A DNA stretch of 64,000 nucleotides from NCBI GenBank assembly GCA_950106755.1, contig OX467092.1, forward strand, positions 10,106,001 to 10,170,000, in the 5' to 3' direction. Below, piece after piece: positions 49,471 through 61,200 of the stretch (position 1 is its first letter; each line of letters starts with the position of its first letter). Both the position numbers and the translations under genes were made by a program. The notes beneath the pieces are model-generated. The model did not search any database. It was not told the DNA's origin and saw nothing but the letters and a program-made list of their open reading frames with translations. Origin of the DNA: Climacium dendroides (lineage: Eukaryota; Streptophyta; Bryopsida; Hypnales; Climaciaceae).

Positions 49471-50039
49471 ATTGATGAGTAAAATTGTCAAAAAAATATC
49501 AAAATGGTCTTGCTAAATAAAAAGAAAGAAAATAATTTAAAACATCCAAAACTTGTGAAAATAGGTCTTCTACCTTGTGGATTTATTGAATGGAAGTAAT
49601 ATGTTCTAATTACAATATATGCATTTTTAAAGAGAAATTATTTTTAATTATAACAAAAATTATATCATAATATTTTATAATTTTATAATTAATGTGAATT
49701 GATATTATAATTTTGGATTCATGAAGTGAAATAATTTTTGTAGGGGAATTTGATAATCCTATTTTGGAAATATTTCTATTGATGACTTATTTTTGACGTT
49801 TGCAATTGTGTATAAATTTAGAAGTGCATACAAGACAAATTCCTTCAATTAAGTTCAATGTATTATTTGTGAAAGAGCAATTAGGGGTGTCAATTTGTTT
49901 CAAATACCATCCAATAGAGGCCTCTCCCATTTGAAGAAATCATTTGCAATGGTAATTCAAATGTACATGAGTTAATATTTTATTATTCATCTATTGTACC
50001 ACAAATATACTTCACTGGATACATGATGCCATATACATA

Positions 50040-50480
50040 GAGGCGTTATGCCAATGGGTGCGATGTAGTGACCAAGGGGTTAAATGTAGGGGGTAATGGA
50101 TGGAATGTGAGCCAATGGGCTAAATAGGTGGGGAATGGGTGGGATGTAGAGCTAATTGGTGAGTAGTAGAGTGGTAGAGCCTTCACGTGGGATGTAGGAG
50201 CCAACAAGTGAAATGTGGAAAGCAATAGGTGGGATGTATCAAATAGGTGGGATATAGAGCCAATGGGCCAAATGTGAGGAGACAATGAGTGGAATGTAGA
50301 GCCAATGGCCAAAATGTATAGGGATAGTGAGTGGGATGTAAAGCAAATTGATGAGATGTAGGGGCCAATGGCTAAATGTGGAAGGACAATGAGAGGGATG
50401 TAGATTGAGCCAATTGATAAGTGGTAGAATAACAAGTGGGATTTGGGGCCAATTGGTAGGATATAGGTATCAATGGTTTG
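50040..50480 (+). repeat. Degenerate AATGGGTGGGATGTAG repeat
   Basis: Words AGCCAATGGG, GTGGGATGTAG and AAATGTGGA recur irregularly every 25-60 bp. The minus-strand frames here (for example 50495-50046) are repeat products. 49471-50039 is AT-rich and featureless. Confidence 0.75.
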
Positions 50481-50500
50481 AAGTTCCCCTAACAAACCAC

Positions 50501-52171
50501 TATGGCATCAATACCAACCATTGGTGTTCAAATTCAAACATGATATATCTTATCAAAAGTATTTTTACAATATCATCAAGTAATAGTAAACTACAAATGA
50601 CCAATATTTTTTTCAAGTCTTAATTGAATCCTTAATAGTCTACATTTGTCTGATTCGTTGTGGCTCTAGTCCATCCGCCTTAATAGATACGCCATGTGAC
50701 CCTCGCTTGCCATATGAGACAACCTTGAGGGCAATAAATGTATTAGCGACTCTGTCAAAAATTGACCTTTTTTTTTATCTCCATAGCAAGATATTTGGAC
50801 CAAAATAAAGTAAGAAAGATAGACAATGGTATCAAATATTTGTATCCAAAGTTTGCAATTCTATTGTATCCTTCCCTCAATGTGCATTCTTCCAAAATTA
50901 CAAATAAGTGAAAATCTTGTTTGTTTATTGCATTCTCTTTAATCATTTTGTATTTCTTTCTATAAATATTGAATAAAATTGTATTCTATAACAACAATTT
51001 GTACTTTACTAGTCAATGCTTATCACATTTTAATTATTTTTTTGCAGTTTTTAGGGTTGAATTAAATATTTTTGCATTCTTTCCATACTATTACTTTTGG
51101 TAGTTGAATTCAACTAGTGAAACATTCTATAAATGGATGCTAAAATTTTTGAAAATCTATTTTGAAAGATTATAAACTTTTTGTATAGACAAAAAAAAAG
51201 AATATTGCAAATATTGGCAAAGTATTCCTAGTTTATGGCAAATTAAATTTAAAAAATTTAGTAGTAAATGTTGAATCTACCTTCTATGTGCAATATATCC
51301 ATCAAATGGGAGGATTATTTTGTTGAGTTTATCTTGAAGGATATTATAGTGCCAATTGATGCAAAGTTTGTAAGTATTGGGCACCCAACAAATTTTTAAG
51401 GTTCTCATTGTATTCATTAACATACACATCCTCTATTTTTGCCTCGACCAACTTTTAAGGGGAGGGGAGAAATATTTTGTTCCAAAAAAATATAGTGTTT
51501 TTAGAGAATACCAAGCATTGTATTCTCCCATTTTTAGTGAATGAAATCAATGATTTGTTTGAGATTCATTGACATTGATATTGATATTTTAGATGAATAA
51601 TTTAAGGTTCATTTGTATTTTGCATGTTTCATCCTTTTATATTGTTGTAAAAGTTTGCATCACTAATCAAAATAAAGGAAAAAAAGAGTCTCAACTTTAG
51701 TTGCATCAAACATGGCCACCTATTCACCCAAGACATGTTGACCCAACTACTACTATCTTGTCCACAATCATCTATCCTTGCACCAAGTCAATTTAAATAT
51801 TTGTGTATATATACAAACATTTATAGAATATCATTTACTATGTAATTAAATATTAGATTAAAGTTTATTGTAGTATTAGGAGTTCAATGTAAATAAAAAA
51901 CAACCAATGAATTCTTGAAGATTGTAAGTTGAGAGTATTAAAAAAAATTTGTCATCTGAGGAAAAAATAATATCATCTCAAGTTTTTTATTGCAAGAATG
52001 TATAATAAGCATATATAATATGCAACATTTAATTGCCTTTGAGATGAAAACAATAAATAATAGAGTTTGCAAACAAAATTGATAGATAAATTTTGTTGAG
52101 AATTAATTCTTAAGATATAAAAGAGTTGAATTTTTTTTCTTTGTACAAATTTTTTTACATATGTATGTATG

Positions 52172-52229
<58 letters not shown>

Positions 52230-55200
52230 TATAATTGAATTTACTATAAATTGGATCTTAATTTTTTTTGGAGGTCATGTTGTTGGGTTTTTTTTGTGAT
52301 CTCCAAAGCACTTCCACATATATGGAATTGCTTTTTACAAGTCCCTTTGAATCTTCATTGTTGAAGAATTCTTGAACTCTCCACAATAATTGACAATTGA
52401 AGGTTTATTAGATACCTTTTCAACATGAAAAAATTGTTATTACTTTTGAGTGAAACTCCATCAAAAACTTGATGAGTAGTAAGAGTAAAACCAAATAATC
52501 CTTAACAACTAAAAAGACCTTTATGATTTTTTGAGACAAATTATGGGAATTCTCAACAAATTCTATGGAATTTATATTTTAGAATGTTTGCATGTATACG
52601 ATTCTTTTTTGAATTATCTTATTATACATGTAAATCTTAGTTTTAAGTCATCTTGATAAGTTGCAAAATTTATAAGTTTATGTTTTAAATTTCTATGCCA
52701 AAATCAACAATTGATTTAATTATATTTTTAAATTTTTACTAATTTTACTTGAATCGATAGATTGATACCTAATTAAAAAACTTGAAATTTTTTTATTCCA
52801 ACTAATGAGATAAAAGTTATGAAAAGCTTTATTTTGGAGTTTTATTGATGGTAGAAAAAACATATAATTGCTTTGTTTCACATTTAGTGAATTTAATTTT
52901 TATAATTTCTACATAAAATAAAATAGAATATGTATTTTTTACTAAAATATTTTCATATACTATTGGAAAAGACAACTTTCAATTTCTTGCCAAAGTTAAT
53001 GTGATTTAGTTTTTTTTCCTTCATGTAATCCTTTCTACTTTATAATTATTGTAAAGATGAAATCAATATGAAAAAATTGTTAGTAATTTTTTCATATATT
53101 TTAAACATGTTTTTCAACATCCTTATTGACCCTCAAAAGACAAACCCAATCTAAGAGGCTTGGTTTTTGCAAGGTAGTATCTTCAATTACTTAACTACAT
53201 ACCAATTTCTTAATGCCATTCTCTTTGTTTCCAAGAAATGCACCTATCATATTAAGTTTTTGGTTCTAAATTGCAATTTGAATGTGTGATTCTTGTGTTA
53301 GAACGTTTGTCCAAATTTATGAATAGTACCTATGAAGTTGTCCCTTTACCTTGAAGAAGGCAAAAGCTCATTTTTGATTGGCCTTTTGAGCAAGTTCTAT
53401 AATGCCCACACCATAAAGAGTCTAAATTTTTTTTAGGAAGCTTCTCTATGGCGCAAAATGTCCTTTAAGGATCAAAGTAGACAAGTAATGGGACACGTGT
53501 GCTTCATTCTACAAATTTTTGAAAGGCAAAACTTCACCTTTACAAAGGTCTAAAAAATTAGTTTTTGAAGTTTACACTCATCAATCTTGCAATAGATCCT
53601 CAATAATTTAAAACACATCATCTAAAAGATCCTACAATAGAATTTATTTATAAAAAAAGATGAAGATTTTAGCCTTACTTTCAAGTTGAGTCTTTTGAAG
53701 CTAGTATGGACCTCAAAATGTTGAAATTTGAATTTAAAAATTTCCTTGCATTTTTCATGCACAATCTTAGTACTAAGACACACTTTCAAAGAATCCTAAA
53801 CCAATGTCAATTACTAAAAAATTTCAAACATATATTAGTCACCAATTTCATATAATTTAGGAATTTTTTCTTATTTTAGTATAATATTATGATATTTTTG
53901 AGGTTTTGGGGTCAATATTCAAGATGGATTGAGATAATTCTTTATTCTTTAATGACAAAAGATTCATGATTTAATAATGATCATCTTAATACACATGCCA
54001 AATATGGGCTTATTTGTCCTTCATCTTTAAAAGACATAATCCATCACTATATAATCAAACTTTAAAATGCCACTTTTATGTCTTCTATTTTTTGTTATTT
54101 AATTTTTATTTTTTATTCTTCAAAAGATTCAATTTATAGAAAAAACTCAAATAACATATTACATTGTTAGTATTGGTATACCATTTTTTGGTAAATCCCC
54201 CCCTAGAAAATCAAACAACAACTAGTATGACTTGAATTTATCTCAATGATGTGAATGTATAGCACTAATAAAGTTGCAATCAAAAATCAAGATGAAAAAA
54301 ATTTGTTTTTTTATTGTGAAAAAATAATTTTCACCTTCCAAAGGTTGTTTTTTAAATACAAATCTATGCATTGAGGTCTTGGTTTATTATCATTTGGAAG
54401 GTTATATATGTCAATTAAGTAATATTAAATGAATATATTCAATAATAGTTAAGTATCAACTAATATTAGAATAAAAGATTAAAGGTTAAAAAAATGATAT
54501 ATTAGATCAAAGGAATAGAATGTGAAGAGAATTGTAGCACAAGAAAGTAGCACCTAATTGCAATACTTTTCATTCTTTAACACCTAAAAATTAGCCTTAA
54601 ATGAACACTCAAATAGTTTAAATTCTCAAAACCAACACAAATTTTTCAAAACAACCAATGATAGTTTAGGAGTTTCTTTTGAGCAACCTAAATTATAGTT
54701 TTAGTTCTTAATCTTTACATGCCTTTTCTCAGCTCCTTATAGATTAAACAAAACAAACAAAATCTAAAGTTTTGATAAATTTGACCGTATTGTAAAATCT
54801 AAAATTTAAACATATAATAGATCCCTTAGGAGAAGAAACATTAGATGAGATTCAACTTCTCTATAGGGTTGCAAGTTTTCCTACGTTCCTAGACTCTAGG
54901 AACTCAACCACAATAGCAATTTGATGTGGCATAGTAATTGCTACATCAAATAATAATTAATTATTTTTAAATTATTACTATTTAAAATATCTTTAAAATA
55001 TCTTAAATTTTTTTTAAATTTTTAAATTTTAAAAATTATTATTATTTAAATATTTTAAAAATCTAGCCAATAGTGATTGGTTTCCAACACAAGGAAAAGG
55101 CTCAAAACTACCTTTGAGTGCAGCTCAAAATCATCTAGTGATTCAACATCATATATGGATTGAAAGATTATAATACTTGACCCCATAGGACTAAAATTTA

Positions 55201-56950
55201 AAAATGAAATACAAGATGAAAGATAGTCTTTCAATCTTCTTTGACTTATCAAATCTAAAATTGGGGTCATAAAAAATATGAATCCGATAAAGAACATATC
55301 ATATACAATAAGTAATCAATTTGTTGTTTTTCAAAATCTACTTTATAAATTTTAACAATGGATTTCTAATGTGATTCCCCTTTGAAGATCTTGTGTATTT
55401 AAGACTCACAAGGAGACTTGTCTCCAAAAGCTCCAAATAAGTAGAAATCAAAATTTGCAATGGACACTCTTGCATAAGATATTTTGTACAAAAATCACCT
55501 ACATTTTTTTTAATTAGATTTTTGATGCATAAAATAGATTTTGAATAATATTGACCTTAAAATATTATAAAGATCAATTTCATTAAACTATTTTTACCTT
55601 CAAAATTTTATTGACATCAAAAAGACTTGCTTTGGGCATTTAAAGGACAATTGAGTTCTATATGTACTACTATTATCATACTACTGTTATCAAGGACTTG
55701 AAATTAAGTCCTTTGACAAATATTTGAATTAAATAATAGACATATTATATTATTTTTATTCTATAAAGTACAATAATTATTAAAAACAAAAGCTCTTGTA
55801 TTTTCCATCCAACCAATCAAAATTAAATGAATTGAAGTTATCTTTGTAGATATTGATCAATTTTCTAAAAAGGTATTTTCAAAATGAAATCAATAAATGT
55901 TGTTTTCATTGTTTTAGATGAATATAGTGTTTGGTTTTGTGCTCAAGGAAACATTATTTTCTTAAAAGGTCAAGTGAAAAAAAATTATATCCCTGAAAGT
56001 CTAGTACATTTTTTATTATACCTTTCAACAAGTTTAAAAAAAAATCACTACTAAATTATCATCATTTGATCATATCCAAATATTCTAAATCCTAAATTTT
56101 CCATTTCCAAACTGTAAACCTCTAGAGGTTGATCCATCTCAAGGTTACTAATTGTAAAATTATATTTAAATTTAAGCTGTTTCTTTGACTATTGAGGTTA
56201 TTTTGGCTATTTTGGCTATTTCTTTGACCTTTGAGGTTCAAGCTAACCATCATGCATGCATCTTTGCTCAACTCAAACCCAACCACTTCTTCCTCATCAT
56301 CTCTAAGTCATCGACTTTTAGTAAGTTTTGTAGGTGGATCAATAGTAAAATTAGAAAAAAATGCAATTTTGAAATAATTAAATGTAGGTCATGTTTTCAA
56401 CATAAAGAATTTTTAAATTAAAAAAGTATAAATATTTTAAAAAATTGTTTTAAAATAAAAATCTTACAAAAATGGAAAAAAAAATTAACTGATACAATTA
56501 TAACCTTCAAAAATTACAAATGCAATGTCTAATCAAGAGCTATTTCCTATTATAGATCCATTTTTAAAAAATATAGAAATGTACAAGAATTGTAGAATAG
56601 TCTTGCACACCTAGATTATGAATTTAATTTTAATTGATAAAAAATTCAAAAGCTACATATGAAGATCAAAGAATAGTGGCCTAATGTTGTGATATAAAAT
56701 TGTACAAGTGGTTTTTAAAAAACCTCATATAATAATTCCATGCACAAAGTTTTTAATGAATGTTAAATATTATAAGATCAAATATTAAAGTCATAGATCT
56801 TTTCCATTTGAGGAGTATACATATTTGTTAAACAAAAATGAGCAAGTCTTGGAGGGTATGATGTGGCACATGTGTGAATGAGCAAGTATTCATATTGTTT
56901 TATATGTGTAGTGTATGCAATGTAATAAGATGTGAGTATATTCTTATATT
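50501..56950. other. AT-rich gene-poor region
   Basis: No gene, RNA or structured element was recognised apart from one dinucleotide microsatellite at 52160-52224. Short open frames (for example 55297-55055 minus, 56185-56421 plus) show no domain and sit in strongly biased sequence. Confidence 0.55.
52160..52224. repeat. (TATG)n/(TA)n microsatellite
   Basis: Four TATG-like units are followed by about 24 TA dinucleotides. Confidence 0.98.
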
Positions 56951-57766
56951 TACTAGCGGTTGGCGCTTGCTATACTACGCATTCACCTTTGGAATTTCAT
57001 AAGAACTTTTATATATTAGATAGAATGCAGAACAAAAATTTCAAAAAATCTTCAAATAAAAATTACTAAAATCTTCATATAATTTTTTTAATAAATAAAT
57101 ATATACTGAAATAAACAATAGAAATTTAATGAATGATGAATGAAATACATACAAATGATGAATACGGTAAAAGATACACATACATTACAATGCATTAGAA
57201 ATTTAACTCAATTGTTACAAACAATGGCAACCCAAATAGAAGAATATAAAGGAAAAACTTGTAAATCTCAAAAGCTTCATGAACAATTTAATTGCTGTGA
57301 AATCCAAAATTAGTTCAATCTAATAAATTTCTCAAATCATTTGGTAGTAACAATAGAAAAATGAAATTAGAAGCTCAAAAGCTCACAAAAGCACAAAATC
57401 ATAGAAATGCAAAAGAAGTGTAAAGCCAAGAAAAGCAATGGATTTGCTACCTCTATAATATCATCCTATGGATCCTCTTTAATATCACCTCAATTGCAAT
57501 GACTATATTATTTCTATAATATCACCTTTTGTAAAAAGTGATATTACAAAAGTGATTGCAAACTACTACTCTATTTCTGTAATATCACATTGTGTGAAAA
57601 TACAATTTCTATGTATGCATGATTAAAAATATTTTTATAAAATATTTAAAATAATTATTTTAAAGATTTATTGAAATCATTATCATACATTCTATTCAAA
57701 TATATCAAAATTTTACTAATATGTGATACAATGAATGCATAGCATAGCAAGCACGAGTCGTTAGTA
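56951..57766. mobile_element. Probable MITE with diverged inverted ends
   Basis: The left end, TACTAGCGGTTGGCGCTTGC then TATACTACGCATTCA, matches the complement of the right end, TACTAACGACTCGTGCTTGC then TATGCTATGCATTCA. The interior is non-coding. A small internal fold-back around TTTCTATAATATCACCTTTTG (about 57510-57600) is also present. Confidence 0.65.
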
Positions 57767-58290
57767 TTAATGGTAGCATTTGTGATATTACAGAGGGAGT
57801 TATGATTTTAGTAGTATGATTATGCTATTTCACTAGAATATATGATCCTTTACTCGAGTTTCAAACTCAAATGTAGAAAAAAAATTATTTGCTTCAACAA
57901 GCTAATTGCATGAAATGAGGATAACATTTGTTTGGAATGACCAAAATCTATGCTTTAATTATACACAATCATCAATTCACTTTAAGGCAACTTCAAATCA
58001 ATACAAATCAATTCATTTTAGCAATAGAAGTATATAGTTAGTATTGAGGTCATTATAAACTAGATTGGGTATGGGCTTTCATGGGAAGCTGAAAACAACA
58101 CCATTCTACAAATTTAAAAAAGAATCACATAAAGTCCCAAAATTATTTTTTCAATTATAACATTGTTTCTTATTGCTTCTCTACCACTAAAATTTATTCC
58201 CACATTTTTTGAATAGCAATATCAAATTGCACTAGTCATTCTTTTTGCTCATAATACATAGAGTTTACCTTAATGATACCTTCATAGAGT
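57767..58290. other. 3' flank of the DNAAF5 gene
   Basis: AT-rich, no gene recognised. It should contain the 3' untranslated region of the minus-strand gene to its right. Confidence 0.45.
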
Positions 58291-61200
58291 TCATTGGCAC
58301 TCTTTGATCATTGTCAAAGTTTGATTAGGCCATGCCAACATGTTCTTTTTATGTTGTGCATGTTGTCGGACAACATTAAGGATTTGGTCAATTTCTAAGG
58401 GGGTGCAAGGGTTCTCACGATGGTCATGTACCAAGCCTAAAACATCCATTACTATCTTGGGCTTTTGCACAATAAATGGCTCCATTGCTTTGCACCAATC
58501 CTCCTGCATAATTCATTGTTCTATAGATGTGATGTTATAAATCTCTACACACTCAAGTAATTAAGATCTCTTCAAATCTATTATATATTATATTAAGTGA
58601 CATAACTCCTATCACAAAATCTTTCATGATAAAAACTTAGAGCACAACAAACATTCTTTTAATTTGTCATGCATACAATTCCAGTGCGATACATGCAAGC
58701 TAGTATAGATTTATTTGGATAAATGCTCCAAATATATTACATTTTATACTTATTAAGATTGTCTATGCATTGTATTTAGCATTGGCTTAAGTTCCACTAG
58801 CAAACCTGTATGGGGGAATACTCATCATCATCCATGTGATTGACAAGATCTTGAAGAAAGGATCGCACCTAAAAACACATCAATTGATAAATTATCAAAC
58901 ACCTTATTTACAACAACAAAGAGTATCTGTAGTATTTTCACAGATAGTTTATTGTAGTTAGTACTTGGTGTGGTTGACCTTTTAACCTATACTTGCCCAA
59001 GGCATTATATTTTTGGTGTTGACAAAATTTTGAAGTTAAATAAAATCTTACCAAGTTCTTTTTTTAGATGAACTCTTTTTGAAGTAGTTTTGGCATTGAA
59101 AATTTAATTCCAAAATGAATGATTATAATTTTTCTATTCTATTTTAGAACTCTTTGGATTTATAACCTCTTTTCAACAATGCCTTATATTCTATTGCTAT
59201 AATGGTTATTTCATCTAGTATTGTTCCCAAGTGTTGCTATTTGAGTCAAACTCCTCTAGGCTTTACCTTTTTAATCAAGGCATATTTTAGGGTGCTAAAT
59301 TTGCAAAAGTCCTTTAATATGATTAGTACCAAATGCAAAAGCTCCCTTAAGAGAGAAATAAAAAAACAACTTTTCAACAAGAACATACAACCTAAAGTAC
59401 CTTAATTTTAATTTTAAATAGGAATATTAAATAGACTAATCAAGCAACAATATAATTGAACAACATGAATGTACTTACAAAGTGAACTATTGTAGGGTTG
59501 CAATCTCTAGAAAAAAAATGTTTTATTATTCAAATGCAACGTCTAAATATTAAAACTTATGTAATTGTTATTGAATTATGTTTTTGTAAAATATTGACCT
59601 CAATTAAATTATATCTAAAAAAAATGTAGATGAAATTGCCATATTTCTTCAAAATAAAATAAAATACATAAATGTATTTGCCTAATCTTTCCTATTTGGA
59701 AAAATCATATAATCCAAATGCATGAATAGAGTTAAGAATTGCATATTAACCCCTAAAGGACCATTGTCCCTTCGGGGGACAAATTGAATTTCAGGCAAGT
59801 ACCTACGGGCTAAAGTTTTATCATGATTTTTTGAAATTTTTTTTGAAGATAAAAAAACTGATGAGCTTCATGGGAATATAATTTTTTCTCAATTGATGCC
59901 CAAATAAGCTTAAAACAAAGGAGAAGGGGCAATAAATTTTTTTTTTGAAATTTTGAATTTTTTTTTCTAAACTTTTTTCTCATAGATTACATGTTTGTCT
60001 TCATGGTAAGCTTTGATTCATTCCATTTTGACTTTTTATGAAGAAGTTATGGACAATCTTGTTTTTCGCATAGTTAGAGCATTTTTTTGAAAAAATAACT
60101 TATAGAATTCATTTCTGAATGCAATTTTTACAATTTTTCTGAATTTTTTTAAAAAATGATTTTGTTTGCGTGCTAGAACAATCTCATCATTGGGATTAGT
60201 GCATTTTAATTCCATCTTAAAGATATTAATAATTTAGATTTTCCTTCTTTCTCATCCCTACTTCTACTTAACAATTTTTTTAAGCATGAAAATTAAGTTT
60301 TTTTTTGAATTTTTTTCCCCTGGATTCTCAACTCAATTTCCCACTAAAGGATTTAAAGCTCAAAACTTTGTAGTGCAAAAAATTTAAGTTAAAAAAGTTC
60401 AAAGTCAAATAATCCAGTCCCGCAAGGTGCTGAAAATATTGTTTTTTTTCACTTTAAATGCAAATATCTTTTCATTTATGTGGTCAATTTTTGAAATTTT
60501 TTCCACACATTCTCATACTAGTAAGGTATAAGATCCTATGGTTGGATGTGAAAAAAAATAATTAAAATTTTTTTTTTACTCTTTGCTACAGAAATGGTAG
60601 TTAAATAAGGCCTTGGTCCTTTAGGGGTTAAAAAGACTTTGGATTGCCACATGACGGAGTGATTGCTGACCCCCCCCCCCCAATTAATGCTGACTGGAAC
60701 TGACCACACTTAACTTACTTCAGAGTCGCTGAAATTGGAAGGCATAGTGGTGTTATATGTGAAGAACATCTCCACAACTGGCAAGATAGCTCTCCTAATG
60801 AGCTTACTGCTGTCCTTTATTCGCTTGGAGAGAACTCCGATGAGCTCCATCCTCTCGTCATCTATAAACCCCACACCCCCATTATAAGACACTTATGACT
60901 TTTTGACTGAAATTGAAATATTTTGTACGGCATGCATTTGCATTCAAGGTGATCCTTAATTTGTCTAACACAACATTTGCAACTTTTCACTTTTCAATTA
61001 CCAAATTGTGATGCACAAGTGGTTCTTCTTTCAAAAACTAGGATACGTCTGGATTCCAGTTTTGTACAGCTGCACAAATCTTTGCTATTTCAACTAGAAA
61101 TAAATAAACTATAGGAATTTCATTCTCTGATATGTGGAGGCAAGGGATTCAGCAAAAGATGCATGTACTGTAAATCCAAACTATTGAGATCCAGAAATCT

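Noticed and set aside
50046..50495. Minus-strand 149-codon frame rich in His, Pro, Ser and Leu
   Set aside because: Arises from the AATGGGTGGGATGTAG minisatellite.
51973..52230. Minus-strand frame starting with Tyr-Ile repeats
   Set aside because: Translation of the TA microsatellite.
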